From contig JAJEBS010000190.1 of NCBI GenBank assembly GCA_022822425.1, forward strand, positions 1 through 64,000: a DNA stretch of 64,000 nucleotides, written 5' to 3'. This stretch comes from Gemmatimonadota bacterium. GTDB taxonomy: Bacteria > Gemmatimonadota > Gemmatimonadetes > Longimicrobiales > Gaopeijiaceae. Shown one piece after another: positions 51,737 to 61,180 of this stretch. Positions within the stretch are counted from its first letter, which is position 1. Each line of letters opens with the position of its first letter. Below the pieces are notes generated by a model, which made no database searches, had not been told where the DNA came from, and saw only the letters and a program-made list of their open reading frames with translations. The translations under genes were made by a program, and so were the position numbers.

Positions 51737-53968
51737 ATGAACGAGCACCGTCCGCCCTACCTCGCCGCCGTCATCGCCAGCGCCGCGATCTTCCTCCTGT
51801 ACGTCGTCACGCTGGCGCCCACCACGTCGTTCTGGGACACGAGCGAGTATATCGCGACCGGGTACATCCTCGGGATCCCGCATCCGCCCGGAAACCCGCT
51901 CTTCGTGGTCCTGGCGAGGGTGTGGATCGTTCTGCTGTCCCCACTGGGGCTTCCGGTGGCGGTGCGCGTGAACCTGCTGGCCGCCTTCACTTCCGCGGCG
52001 GCGAGCGGGTTCTTCTTTCTGGTGGCCCACCGCATCGCGTGGGGGTTGCTGGGCGACCACCGGCGGGCGCTGGTGGGGGCGGCGGCAAGCGCGCTGCTGG
52101 GCGCCACGGCGTTTACCGTGTGGAACCAGTCCGTGGTCAACGAGAAGGTCTACACGGTCAGCGTGCTGGTAATCGCCGCCGTGACCTGGCTGGCGGTGCG
52201 CTGGCGGGACCGGCGCGGCGAACCCGGGAGTGGGCGCCTCCTGCTGGTGGCGGGCTACCTGATGATCCTGGGCTGGTCCAACCACACCATGTCGCTCCTG
52301 CCCGCGCCGGCCCTGGGCCTGATGCTGCTCATGACGGCCCCGAGGGTGCTTCTGCGCCGCGACCTGTGGATCCGCGCGCTCCCCCTCGTCGTGGTCGGCC
52401 TGTCCTTCAACGTGTTTCTGCCCATTCGCGCAGCCCAGCGGCCAGTGATCAACGAAGGCGACCCGCTTTGCGAGTCCGCCGGCGAAGTGGCGGCCGCGGT
52501 GTTGACGGCCGGAAACGCAGGTTGCCCCAGGCTCGCCTCGGTTCTCCAGCGGGACCAGTACGCGCCGCCTCCACTCAGCCAGCGCCAGGCGCCCCTGGCC
52601 TCGCAGTTCCAGAACTATTTCCAGTACTTCGACTGGCAGTGGGCGCGCGGGCTTGATCCCTCTCCCGTACCGAGCGGAACGAGGGCTCCGGTCACCGGCG
52701 TCTTCCTGGCTCTGGGTCTTTTCGGCCTCCTCGTCATCCGGCGCGCCGACAGGGGGCTGTTCGCCTACATGGCGACGTTGACGGTGACCGTGACGGTCGC
52801 GCTCGTGATCTACCTGAACTTCAAGTACGGCTATTCGCTGGCGCCCGAGATCGCCGATCCGGACCTGCACGAGGTACGCGAACGGGACTACTTCTACATC
52901 GTCGGCTTCATCGTCTGGGGCGTGCTGGCGGGGACCGGGCTCACCGCGGTCTGGCACATGGCCGCGCGGCAGCTCAGGTGGCGAGACCCGGGCACGGGGA
53001 GCCGGATGCCGGTGATGGTCACCAGGCCGGCGCTGGGGCTGGTGACCTTCCTGGTGGTGCTGACTGCGCTGACGCCCCTGGCCGTCAACTGGCGCTGGGC
53101 GAGCCGCGCCGGGGACTACGCGGCCCGCGACTGGGCGTACGATCTGCTCCAGAGCGTCGAACCCTACGGCGTCCTTTTCACCAACGGGGACAACGATACC
53201 TTCCCGCTCTGGTATCTCCAGGAAGTGGAGGGCATCCGCAGGGATGTCACCGTCATCGTGGGGCAGTACCTGTTCACGCAGTGGTATCCGCGGCAGCTGC
53301 AGGAACTCACCCGGCCGGATCGGCAACGGCCCTTCGAGCCCGACGAGCGGGTAGCCGGCCTGTATCCCGCGCGTGAGATGCCCACTCGCCCGGTGATCTC
53401 GCTCGCCCCCGAAGACATCGACCAGATCCAGGGAGCCGCCACTGCGCAGGACGCGAATGTCCGCCTGGGACCCGTCGTGGTGCAGTACCCGCGCGGCACC
53501 TATCTCGACCGGGGGGACCAGGTGGCGCTGGCGATCATTCGCGACAGCATCTCCGAGCGCCCCATCTACTTCGCGTGGACCGGGGGGATCATCCGCTCGC
53601 TGGGCCTGCACGACTTCGGGGTCCGCCAGGGGCTCGCGACCCGGCTCGTTCTGCGGGACGTCGAGACGGACGGGCGTTTCGTCAGGACGGACGCTGCCCT
53701 GGGCGGGGAATGGGTCGATCTCGAGCGCACGCGCAGGCTCTCCAGCGAGGTGATGATGGCCCGCAGCCTCCGTTATCGGGATATCTGGTCCGACCGCACC
53801 ACTCTGAACATTCCCTACTACTACTTTCACTTCAGCCGCGTGCTGTTCGACCGGGGTTCGGTGGCCGGGCTGCCCGCGGACGAGCTGGCCCGGTACCGCG
53901 CCGACATGGAGGCGTTCGGCGTCACCATGCAGGGCGGATACCGGGTGATTCCCGAATCGGAGCCGTGA
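51737..53968 (+). CDS. DUF2723 family membrane protein (GT-C fold, putative protein O-mannosyltransferase-like)
   Basis: 743 residues. Hydrophobic segments lie at about 8-28, 55-75, 88-110, 125-150, 170-200, 212-232, then 315-335, 345-365, 380-405 and 432-452. The first loop FWDTSEYIATGYILGIPHPPGNPLF matches the DUF2723 signature, with an acidic residue at the GT-C active-site position. The middle has NHTMSLLPAPALGL and the periplasmic tail begins near VLFTNGDNDTFPLWYLQEVEG, another hallmark. Members are thought to transfer sugars from lipid carriers to envelope proteins, by analogy. It starts 23 bp after the barrel/TPR gene and ends 5 bp before the MoeB-rhodanese gene. Confidence 0.85.
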   Translation: MNEHRPPYLAAVIASAAIFLLYVVTLAPTTSFWDTSEYIATGYILGIPHPPGNPLFVVLARVWIVLLSPLGLPVAVRVNLLAAFTSAAASGFFFLVAHRIAWGLLGDHRRALVGAAASALLGATAFTVWNQSVVNEKVYTVSVLVIAAVTWLAVRWRDRRGEPGSGRLLLVAGYLMILGWSNHTMSLLPAPALGLMLLMTAPRVLLRRDLWIRALPLVVVGLSFNVFLPIRAAQRPVINEGDPLCESAGEVAAAVLTAGNAGCPRLASVLQRDQYAPPPLSQRQAPLASQFQNYFQYFDWQWARGLDPSPVPSGTRAPVTGVFLALGLFGLLVIRRADRGLFAYMATLTVTVTVALVIYLNFKYGYSLAPEIADPDLHEVRERDYFYIVGFIVWGVLAGTGLTAVWHMAARQLRWRDPGTGSRMPVMVTRPALGLVTFLVVLTALTPLAVNWRWASRAGDYAARDWAYDLLQSVEPYGVLFTNGDNDTFPLWYLQEVEGIRRDVTVIVGQYLFTQWYPRQLQELTRPDRQRPFEPDERVAGLYPAREMPTRPVISLAPEDIDQIQGAATAQDANVRLGPVVVQYPRGTYLDRGDQVALAIIRDSISERPIYFAWTGGIIRSLGLHDFGVRQGLATRLVLRDVETDGRFVRTDAALGGEWVDLERTRRLSSEVMMARSLRYRDIWSDRTTLNIPYYYFHFSRVLFDRGSVAGLPADELARYRADMEAFGVTMQGGYRVIPESEP

Positions 53969-53973
53969 GCCGG

Positions 53974-55209
53974 ATGAGGATCCACGTTTCCGAAGGCCCA
54001 CGGGGCCGGAGCGGGCCCGGGGCGGTGTCGAGTCGGCTGTCGCCCCCCGAACTGCTCCGCTACGCCCGACACCTGGTCCTGCCCGAGGTCGGCCTCTCCG
54101 GCCAGCGCAGGCTCAAGTCGGCCCGCGTGCTCGTGGTGGGCGCGGGAGGGCTCGGCTCGCCGGTGGCGCTCTATCTGGCCGCGGCGGGGGTGGGAACGCT
54201 CGGGCTCGTGGACTTCGACGAGGTCGACGCGACCAACCTGCAGCGTCAGATCCTGCACGGCGAATCCGACGTGGGCCGGCTGAAGCTCGACTCCGCCCGC
54301 GACCGGCTCGCCGAAACCAACCCCCACGTCGAGGTCATCGCCCACGACGCCAGGCTGAGCAGCGGCAACGCCCCGTCCGTGCTGGCCGACTACGACGTGG
54401 TCGTGGACGGCACCGACAATTTCCCCACCCGCTACCTGGTGAACGACGCCTGCGTGATGCTCGGCAAGCCGAACGTGTACGGCTCGGTGCACCGCTGGGA
54501 GGGGCAGGTGTCGGTGTTCGCCACCGAGGACGGTCCCTGCTACCGGTGCCTCTTCCGCGAGCCGCCCCCGCCCGGCCTGGTGCCCAACTGCGCCGAGGGC
54601 GGAGTCCTGGGGGTCGTCCCGGGTGTGGTGGGTTCGCTGCAGGCGCTCGAAACCGTGAAGCTGATCCTCGGGCAGGGAAGACCACTCGCGGGACGGCTCC
54701 TCATCTTCGACGGGCTGGAACTGGAGTGGCGCGAGGTCTCCGTCCGGTCCGATCCCGCCTGTCCCGTATGCAGCGACAGCCCCACACAGACCGAACTCAT
54801 CGACTACGACCTCTTCTGCGGCGCGGAGCCGGAGGCTGAACCCATGACCCTGTCCCCAAACGAGGCACCCCGTGAACCGGCAGGCCCCGGAAGCATCGAC
54901 GTCCTGGAGGCCAGCAGCCGCCTGGGGGGCGAGGCCTCGCCCTTCCTCCTGGATGTGCGCGAGACCTACGAATGGGACATCTCCAACCTCGCGCCGCAGG
55001 GCGCGGTGCTGATTCCCATGGGCGAAGTGGGCGCCCGTCTCGACGAAATCCCGCGCGAGCGACAGATCATCGTCCACTGCCGCACCGGCGTCCGCAGCGG
55101 GGACGTGGCGAATCAGCTCTGGCGGGCGGGGTACCGCGACGTGCTGAACATGGAGGGGGGGATCAATGCCTGGGCCCGGCAGGTCGACCCCGGGCTTCAG
55201 ATCTACTGA
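53974..55209 (+). CDS. MoeB/ThiF adenylyltransferase fused to rhodanese (MoeZ/MOCS3-like)
   Basis: 411 residues. The N-terminal E1-like domain binds ATP through GAGGLGS (56-62) and carries DFDEVDATNLQRQILH and two CxxC zinc pairs (C189/C192 and C263/C266), plus C206 in PNCAEGGVLGV. The C-terminal rhodanese domain (about 305-411) has C369 in CRTGVRS. Such enzymes adenylate and thiolate small ubiquitin-like sulfur carriers (MoaD, ThiS, CysO) used for molybdopterin, thiamine or cysteine synthesis. No carrier gene is adjacent. The molybdoenzyme encoded at 12.9-17.4 kb needs such chemistry, but that link is only by need. Confidence 0.9.
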   Translation: MRIHVSEGPRGRSGPGAVSSRLSPPELLRYARHLVLPEVGLSGQRRLKSARVLVVGAGGLGSPVALYLAAAGVGTLGLVDFDEVDATNLQRQILHGESDVGRLKLDSARDRLAETNPHVEVIAHDARLSSGNAPSVLADYDVVVDGTDNFPTRYLVNDACVMLGKPNVYGSVHRWEGQVSVFATEDGPCYRCLFREPPPPGLVPNCAEGGVLGVVPGVVGSLQALETVKLILGQGRPLAGRLLIFDGLELEWREVSVRSDPACPVCSDSPTQTELIDYDLFCGAEPEAEPMTLSPNEAPREPAGPGSIDVLEASSRLGGEASPFLLDVRETYEWDISNLAPQGAVLIPMGEVGARLDEIPRERQIIVHCRTGVRSGDVANQLWRAGYRDVLNMEGGINAWARQVDPGLQIY

Positions 55210-55263
55210 AGCAGTCGAACCGCGCCTGGTTCCCGGGTCTTCGGCAGGTGCCCGGACAAGGGG

Positions 55264-57432
55264 TCAGAACGCGGCCAGCTCCCGGATCGCCGAGACCACG
55301 TCCGGCACCTGCGGAAGGATGACCTCCTCGAGCCGGGGCGCGTACGCGACCCAACAGTCCCGGGAGGCGATTCGCCGCACCGGCGCGTCCAGCCACTCGA
55401 AGAGCTCATCGGCGACCCGCGCTGCGATCTCGGCTCCGTAGCCCCAGGAGAGCCCGTCCTCGTAGGCCACCAGCACGCGGTTGGTCTTGCGCACCGACGC
55501 GGCGACGGCGTCCATGTCGAAGGGCGACAGGCTGCGCAGGTCCACGATCTCGGCCTCTATGCCGTCCCGTTCCGACGCCACCCGGGCCGCGTCCAGGCTG
55601 CGCTTCACCAGCGCGCCGCAGGTCACGATGGTGAGATCCGATCCCTCGCGCGCGACGCGAGCCTTCCCGAAGGGGATCATGAAATCCCTCCCGGGCTCGA
55701 GACCCTTGTTGTACACCTGCCGGTACAGGTGTTTGTGCTCGAGGAAGATGACGGGATCGTCGCAGCGGATTGCGGTGCGCAGGAGCCCGCTGGCGTCGAG
55801 CGCGGTCGAGGGCAGGACGACGCGCAGCCCCGGCGTGTGCGTGAACAGGGAAGCCCCCGTCTGCGAATGGTAGATGCCTCCGCCCGTGAGATAGCCGCCG
55901 AAGGGCACCCGGATGACCACGGGCGCGTCGAACGCGCTGTTGGAGCGGTAGCGCATCGTGGCCAGTTCGTTGCGGATCTGCATGAACGCCGGCCAGATGT
56001 AGTCGAAGAACTGGATCTCGACGACGGGCCTGAGCCCGCGGGCGGCCATCCCGATCGCGCGCCCGACGATGTTCGCCTCGGCGAGCGGCGAGTTGAAGAC
56101 GCGGTCGCTGCCGAAGCGCTTCTGGAGCCCGTGGGTCACCTTGAAGACCCCGCCCTTGCCCTGCACCTGCTCGAGGGCTTCCGCGCGCGAAGCGTCGGCT
56201 ACGTCCTGGCCGAACACGACGATGCGAGGGTCGCGCTCCATTTCGTCGCCGAGGCAGCGGTTGATCAGGTCGACCATGGTCAGCTGCTTGCTTCCCCGGT
56301 CGAACTCCGCCGAGCCCTCCGTGTCGAATTCGGGCTTCGTGGGCGGCGCGGTCTCGGAGTAGAGGTTCACCAGCGCCCGCTCCGGCGGCGGCTGGGGACG
56401 CTCCAACGCCCGGACGGCAGCTTCCCGAACCGCGGCATGGGCCTCCGTCTCGATGCGGTCGAGCTGCTCCGCGGTAGCAACCTTGAGGTCCAGCAGCAGT
56501 TGACGGGTGCGGGTCAGGGGATCCCTTTCCTCTTCGGCAAAGCGCTCTTCCACCGTTCGATACGCGCGCTCGTCGTCCGACATCGAGTGAGAGTAGGGCC
56601 GGATCGTGAAGGCGTGCACGAGCGCCGGTCCCCGACCCTGCCGGCAGTGGCGCACCGCGGCGCGGCTCGCCTTGTAGCTGTCGATGACGTCGGTGCCGTC
56701 GCACTTCGCGATGAACAGATCCGGGAAGGAGGAAGCCAGCCCGGAGATGCTGCCGCCGGCGGTCTGGACCTCCACCGGCACCGAGATCGCGTAGCCGTTG
56801 TCCTCGATCAGAAAGATGACGGGAAGCTTGAGCGTGCAGGCGGTGTTGAGCGCTTCCCAGAACTCGCCTTCCGAGGTGGCGCCCTCTCCGGCCGAGACGA
56901 GCACGACTTCGTCCTCCTCCACCTGCCCCACCCGCTTCCGCACTTCCGCGAGCCCGGCAGCCCGGCGTCCGCCCTCGGCGCATCCCACGGCCTGCAGGAA
57001 CTGCGTTCCGGTCGGCGACGACATGCTCGTGATGTTGAGACGGGGGTCGCAGAAATGGCACGGCATCTGGCGTCCGCCGGATGCGGGATCGGCCTCGGCG
57101 GCCACCGCCTGCAGGAAGTGCTCGTACGGGGTCTGGCCCAGCGCCAGGGAGAGCGACCGGTCGCGGTAATACAGATAGAACCAGTCGTGGGCCGGCCTGA
57201 GGTGGGCGGCCATGGCCACGCCGATGGCCTCGTGGCCCGCGCTCGAGATCTGGAAGAAGGTCTTGTTCTGCCGCTTGAGCGTGATCTCGCGGTCGTCGAT
57301 GCCGCGCGAGGTCACCATGATGCGGTAGAACTCGACCAACTGGGTCGAGGTGAGGGCGAGTCCGTCGCCGGGGAGCTTTCTGCGGCCACCGGCGGGCGCG
57401 TCGGGTGGTAGCGTTCGGGTGTCAGGTGCCAT
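55264..57432 (-). CDS. 2-oxo acid dehydrogenase E1, fused alpha and beta (branched-chain type)
   Basis: 722 residues containing both E1 subunits. The alpha part (about 25-375) has the TPP motif GEG (182-184) with ...EDN (210-212) and the phosphorylation-loop-like [15 protein letters not shown]. The beta part (about 390-722) begins [28 protein letters not shown] and includes [19 protein letters not shown] and [16 protein letters not shown]. It decarboxylates branched-chain 2-oxo acids and transfers the acyl group to an E2 lipoyl protein. Fused E1 proteins of this kind are common in Gemmatimonadota and Bacteroidota. No E2 or E3 gene lies in the window. The start is set at MAPDTR; an in-frame start 12 codons earlier exists. 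Confidence 0.9.
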   Translation of the reverse strand: MAPDTRTLPPDAPAGGRRKLPGDGLALTSTQLVEFYRIMVTSRGIDDREITLKRQNKTFFQISSAGHEAIGVAMAAHLRPAHDWFYLYYRDRSLSLALGQTPYEHFLQAVAAEADPASGGRQMPCHFCDPRLNITSMSSPTGTQFLQAVGCAEGGRRAAGLAEVRKRVGQVEEDEVVLVSAGEGATSEGEFWEALNTACTLKLPVIFLIEDNGYAISVPVEVQTAGGSISGLASSFPDLFIAKCDGTDVIDSYKASRAAVRHCRQGRGPALVHAFTIRPYSHSMSDDERAYRTVEERFAEEERDPLTRTRQLLLDLKVATAEQLDRIETEAHAAVREAAVRALERPQPPPERALVNLYSETAPPTKPEFDTEGSAEFDRGSKQLTMVDLINRCLGDEMERDPRIVVFGQDVADASRAEALEQVQGKGGVFKVTHGLQKRFGSDRVFNSPLAEANIVGRAIGMAARGLRPVVEIQFFDYIWPAFMQIRNELATMRYRSNSAFDAPVVIRVPFGGYLTGGGIYHSQTGASLFTHTPGLRVVLPSTALDASGLLRTAIRCDDPVIFLEHKHLYRQVYNKGLEPGRDFMIPFGKARVAREGSDLTIVTCGALVKRSLDAARVASERDGIEAEIVDLRSLSPFDMDAVAASVRKTNRVLVAYEDGLSWGYGAEIAARVADELFEWLDAPVRRIASRDCWVAYAPRLEEVILPQVPDVVSAIRELAAF

Positions 57433-57492
57433 ATGGGAAAGATAGCCGGAGCGAGCAACAGGGTCCAACCGGCGGAGGGCCCGGGACCTCGG

Positions 57493-59634
57493 TCAGCGCG
57501 CTGTCGCGGCGTCGAGCTGGTCGGCCAGCAGCTGCGGATCGGCGACGGGCCTCTGACAGGTGTACTCGTGGCAGACGTGGGCGCGCGGTGTTCGGTCACC
57601 CCGGTCGCCCGCCACGAGCCGCCAGGGTGCCCGCGGCGTCCTGCCCGCCTGGTCGCCGGTGACCAGCCGGTTGGGCAGATAACGGCCGTGCGCCGCCTGC
57701 AGCAGCGCCCGGGTGGCGTCGTCGTCGGGATCGCCCTCGATGACCACTTCCACGCCGGGCCGGTCGAAGGCGTCGGCCACCGTGAGCAGTCTCCCGTACG
57801 CGCTGGGGAAGCGCGCCATCGCAGCCGCCTCGCCGGCAAGGACCCGCGCCGCGAGGATGCGAAAGTCCTCTCGGTCCAGAAGGCGGCCCAGGCGCAGCAG
57901 AACCTCCGCCGCCAGGGAGTTGCCGGCCGGAGTGGCGTTGTCGGTGGCGTCGCGGGGGCGCACCACCAGCGCCTGGTCGGCTCGGTGGGTGTCGAAGAGC
58001 AAGCCGCTCGCGCGATCGAAGAATCCCTCCAGGAGGGCTTCGGCAAGCTCCGTGGCGCGATCGAGCCAGACGGCCCGAAGCGTCGCTTCATGCAGCGCCA
58101 GGAAGGCCCCCGCAAGCGACGCGTAGTCTTCCAGAAACCCGCCCACCGGCGAGGGCCGGTCCTTGTGGCTGCGCAGCAGGCGGCCGTCGCGCCGCAGTTC
58201 GGCGAGGATGAATTCCCCTGCCTGCTCGGCCGCGTGCACGTACTCGCGCCGTCCCAGGGCCGCCCCGGCTTCGGCGAAGACGCGAATCGCGAACCCGTTC
58301 CAGGCCACGATGACCTTTTCGTCGCGGAACGGCGGTTCGCGCAGCGCCCGGGCTTCAAGGAGAACGGCCGATGCCGGCGCGAGCACAGCGTCGAGTTGGT
58401 CCGGCGCGAGCCCCTCCGCCCTGGCCACCGACTCCGGGTCGTGGGGCAGGTGAAGGATGTTGCGGCCCTCGAAGTTGCCGGCCGGGGTGACGTCGTAGCA
58501 GCGCCGGAACAGGTGCGCCGTGGACGGGTCGAGCAGCGCGTCGATCTCCTCCGCCGTCCAGAGATAGAACAGCCCTTCCTCGCCCTCGGAGTCCGCGTCG
58601 CGCGCGGAGTAGAAGCCGCCCTCCGGCGAGCGCAGGTCGGTGAGCATGTAGGCCAGCGTCTTCTCGGTGACCGCCAGGAATTCGGCGTCCCCGGTATGCA
58701 GATGAGCCTGCAGGTACGCACTCGCGAGCAGGGCGTTGTCGTAGAGCATCTTCTCGAAGTGCGGCACCAGCCAGCGCGCGTCGACCGTGTAGCGGTGGAA
58801 CCCCCCACCCAGCTGATCGTGGATTCCGCCGCGCGCCATCCTGCGCAGCGTGTGCGTCGCCATGGACAGGAGCCGCTCGTCCCCCGATCCGTGGTGAACC
58901 CGCAGCATGAGCTCCAGCACCATGGGCTGGGGGAACTTGGGCGCTCGCCCGAAGCCCCCGTGGATCGTGTCGTAGCCGCGGGCGATGTTGTCGCAGGCGG
59001 CGCGCGCCAGCCCGGTTCGCGCCTCGCGGTCGTCGGGTGATGCCCGACCCGCGTCCGGAGGCCTCATGGAGCGCTCCAGCAGCCCGCGCATCCGGCTGGC
59101 GGCCTCGCGCACTTCGGCCTTGCGCCCTGTGTACGCCCGGCCGGCGGCCTCGAGCACCTGGCGGAACGACGGCATGCCGTGGCGAGGCTCCGGCGGGAAG
59201 TAGGTCCCCCCGTAGTAAGGCAGCCCCTGCGGGGTCAGGAAGGCGGTCAGCGGCCACCCCCCCTGCCCGGTGATGCTCTGGACCGCGCGCATGTAGATCG
59301 CGTCCAGGTCGGGCCGCTCCTCCCGGTCCACCTTGATGTTGACGAAGTGCTCGTTCATGAGCGCGGCCGTCCCGTCGTCCTCGAACGACTCCCGCTCCAT
59401 GACGTGGCACCAGTGGCAGGCGGAATAGCCTATGGAGAGGAGGATGGGCCGGTCATCGTCGCGCGCGCGGCCCAGCGCTTCGTCGCCCCACGGGTACCAG
59501 TCCACCGGGTTTCCGGCGTGCTGCAGCAGGTATGGGCTGGTTTCGCGCGCCAGCCGGTTGAGCGCGCGCCCGCCGGGCGCCGGCCGGACGTGACCGGAGG
59601 AGCCGGAGCGCGCGGATGGTGGCGTGTCGGTCAT
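57493..59634 (-). CDS. DUF255 thioredoxin-fold protein (YyaL/SPATA20 family)
   Basis: 713 residues. The N-terminal thioredoxin-like domain (about 25-190) opens [24 protein letters not shown], with the redox pair C73-H-W-C76 and [31 protein letters not shown]. The rest (about 210-713) is an (alpha/alpha)6 barrel-like region with [15 protein letters not shown] and [19 protein letters not shown]. The family is widespread and poorly understood. A phosphoglycosidase or disulfide role has been proposed, but neither is shown by sequence. The start overlaps the stop of the amidohydrolase by 4 bp (ATGA), indicating translational coupling. Confidence 0.88.
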   Translation of the reverse strand: MTDTPPSARSGSSGHVRPAPGGRALNRLARETSPYLLQHAGNPVDWYPWGDEALGRARDDDRPILLSIGYSACHWCHVMERESFEDDGTAALMNEHFVNIKVDREERPDLDAIYMRAVQSITGQGGWPLTAFLTPQGLPYYGGTYFPPEPRHGMPSFRQVLEAAGRAYTGRKAEVREAASRMRGLLERSMRPPDAGRASPDDREARTGLARAACDNIARGYDTIHGGFGRAPKFPQPMVLELMLRVHHGSGDERLLSMATHTLRRMARGGIHDQLGGGFHRYTVDARWLVPHFEKMLYDNALLASAYLQAHLHTGDAEFLAVTEKTLAYMLTDLRSPEGGFYSARDADSEGEEGLFYLWTAEEIDALLDPSTAHLFRRCYDVTPAGNFEGRNILHLPHDPESVARAEGLAPDQLDAVLAPASAVLLEARALREPPFRDEKVIVAWNGFAIRVFAEAGAALGRREYVHAAEQAGEFILAELRRDGRLLRSHKDRPSPVGGFLEDYASLAGAFLALHEATLRAVWLDRATELAEALLEGFFDRASGLLFDTHRADQALVVRPRDATDNATPAGNSLAAEVLLRLGRLLDREDFRILAARVLAGEAAAMARFPSAYGRLLTVADAFDRPGVEVVIEGDPDDDATRALLQAAHGRYLPNRLVTGDQAGRTPRAPWRLVAGDRGDRTPRAHVCHEYTCQRPVADPQLLADQLDAATAR

Positions 59635-61055
59635 GGCTGCATCGCCTCCAGAACCCGCTCCCGGAAGGCGCGCGCCCGCTCGAGCACTTCCGCCTCGCTC
59701 ACCGTCAGCACCTCGCGGTCGCGCACCACCACGCGCCCGTTCACCAGCACCGTGGCGACATCGCTTCCGCGGGTCGCGTAGACCAGGTGCGAGTAGACGT
59801 TGTAGAGCGGGGTGAGGCCGGCCCGGCGGGTGTCGACGAGTACGACATCGGCGCGCTTCCCCGGCTCGAGCGATCCGATCTCGTCGTGCAGCCCGAGGAC
59901 CCGGGCGCCGCCCATGGTGGCGAGGCGGAACACGGTCTCGGCGGGTAGCGCGGTGGGATCGGCGGTGGCGAACTTGTGGATCTTGGCGGCGGTGTCCATC
60001 TCGTCGAAGAGGTCCAGGTCGTTGTTGCTGGCCGGCCCGTCGGTCCCGAGCCCCACCGGGATACCTGCGGCCAGCGCCTCCACGATCGGGGCCGCCCGCG
60101 AAATCCCCAGCTTCATGTTGCTCTCCGGGTTGTGGGCGATGCCCGCTCCGCTGGCCGCGACGCGCGCGATGTCCTCCTCGGAGAGATGGATGGAGTGGGC
60201 GAGCACCGTCCCCGGCCGCAGGGCGCCGATGGACTCGAGCGCCTCCACCACTCCCATCCCGGTCAGGCCGCTCACTGTGGCCAACTCCCCCGCGTCTTCG
60301 GCGGCGTGGATCTGGAAGGGAGCCCCATGGTCGTTGGCCAGCCGCACGGCGGCCGCCACGTCTTCGAGCGAGGTCGTATAGAGCGAGTGGGCGGCCACGC
60401 CGGGGGTCAGGGTGGGATGGTCCCGGTAGCGCTCCATGAAGTCGGCGGCGTCCGCCAGGGAGGCGGCCGGCGACGCAAAGTCCGGGGTGGGAAAGCCGAT
60501 CACATGCGGCCCGAGCACCGCGCGCATCCCGGCGTCGATGGTGGCCCGCGCACCGTCGTCCCGGAAGTAGTACATGTCCGCGAAGGTGGTCGTCCCGCTC
60601 TTGAGCATCTCGATGCACGAGAGCAGCGTGCCCCAGTACACGAAGTCGGGGCTCACCAGAGCCGCTTCCGCCGGGAAGATGTGCTCCTCCAGCCAGGTCA
60701 TCAGCGGCAGGTCGTCGGCTAGTCCTCTGAGGAGCGACATCGCCGCGTGCCCGTGCGTGTTGACCAGCCCCGGGATCACGAGATGGCCGGTTGCGTCGAG
60801 CACGGCGACGTCGGAGGGTCGGGGATCGTCGTCGGCCAGTACGCCGGCGATGCGTTCTCCCTCCACGAGCACAGCGCCGCCCTCGAGCACGGTTCCGGCG
60901 TCGTCCATGACCACCACCGTGCCGCCGTCGATCAGCAGCCGCTCATCCGCCCGTGGCGCAGGGGACGCGGTACACGCTGCCGAGAGCGCCACGACCAGCG
61001 CCGTCAGGATGCCGGAGCCGGTACACGGGATCGCGTGCTTCGCGGCGATCGTCAT
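59631..61055 (-). CDS. Exported amidohydrolase, TRZ/ATZ (S-adenosylhomocysteine/guanine deaminase-like) family
   Basis: 474 residues with a lipobox-like end to the signal (LSAAC, Cys28), so probably a lipoprotein. Metal ligands are H101/H103 in NTHGH, histidines in FQIHAAED and [12 protein letters not shown], and the aspartate of [12 protein letters not shown]. The start region [30 protein letters not shown] is typical of TRZ/ATZ enzymes such as MtaD, SsnA and guanine deaminase. Deamination or hydrolysis of a nitrogen heterocycle is expected. GGGAAGGA lies about 8 bp before the chosen ATG, preferred over one seven codons upstream. An envelope location is unusual for this family. Confidence 0.88.
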   Translation of the reverse strand: MTIAAKHAIPCTGSGILTALVVALSAACTASPAPRADERLLIDGGTVVVMDDAGTVLEGGAVLVEGERIAGVLADDDPRPSDVAVLDATGHLVIPGLVNTHGHAAMSLLRGLADDLPLMTWLEEHIFPAEAALVSPDFVYWGTLLSCIEMLKSGTTTFADMYYFRDDGARATIDAGMRAVLGPHVIGFPTPDFASPAASLADAADFMERYRDHPTLTPGVAAHSLYTTSLEDVAAAVRLANDHGAPFQIHAAEDAGELATVSGLTGMGVVEALESIGALRPGTVLAHSIHLSEEDIARVAASGAGIAHNPESNMKLGISRAAPIVEALAAGIPVGLGTDGPASNNDLDLFDEMDTAAKIHKFATADPTALPAETVFRLATMGGARVLGLHDEIGSLEPGKRADVVLVDTRRAGLTPLYNVYSHLVYATRGSDVATVLVNGRVVVRDREVLTVSEAEVLERARAFRERVLEAMQP

Positions 61056-61180
61056 TTTGCGTTCCTTCCCGTACATGTTTCTCTTGTCGCCTTGATACGA
61101 TTGCGCATTGCCGCCCGCCGATTCCCCCGTGTCACCCGTCCGCACCCAAGATAGCCGGCAACGCCTCTCTCGGGACAACC

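Noticed and set aside
55210..55263. Terminator between the MoeB-rhodanese and E1 genes
   Set aside because: Only a 5-bp CCGGG/CCCGG stem with a long loop is present, too weak to call.
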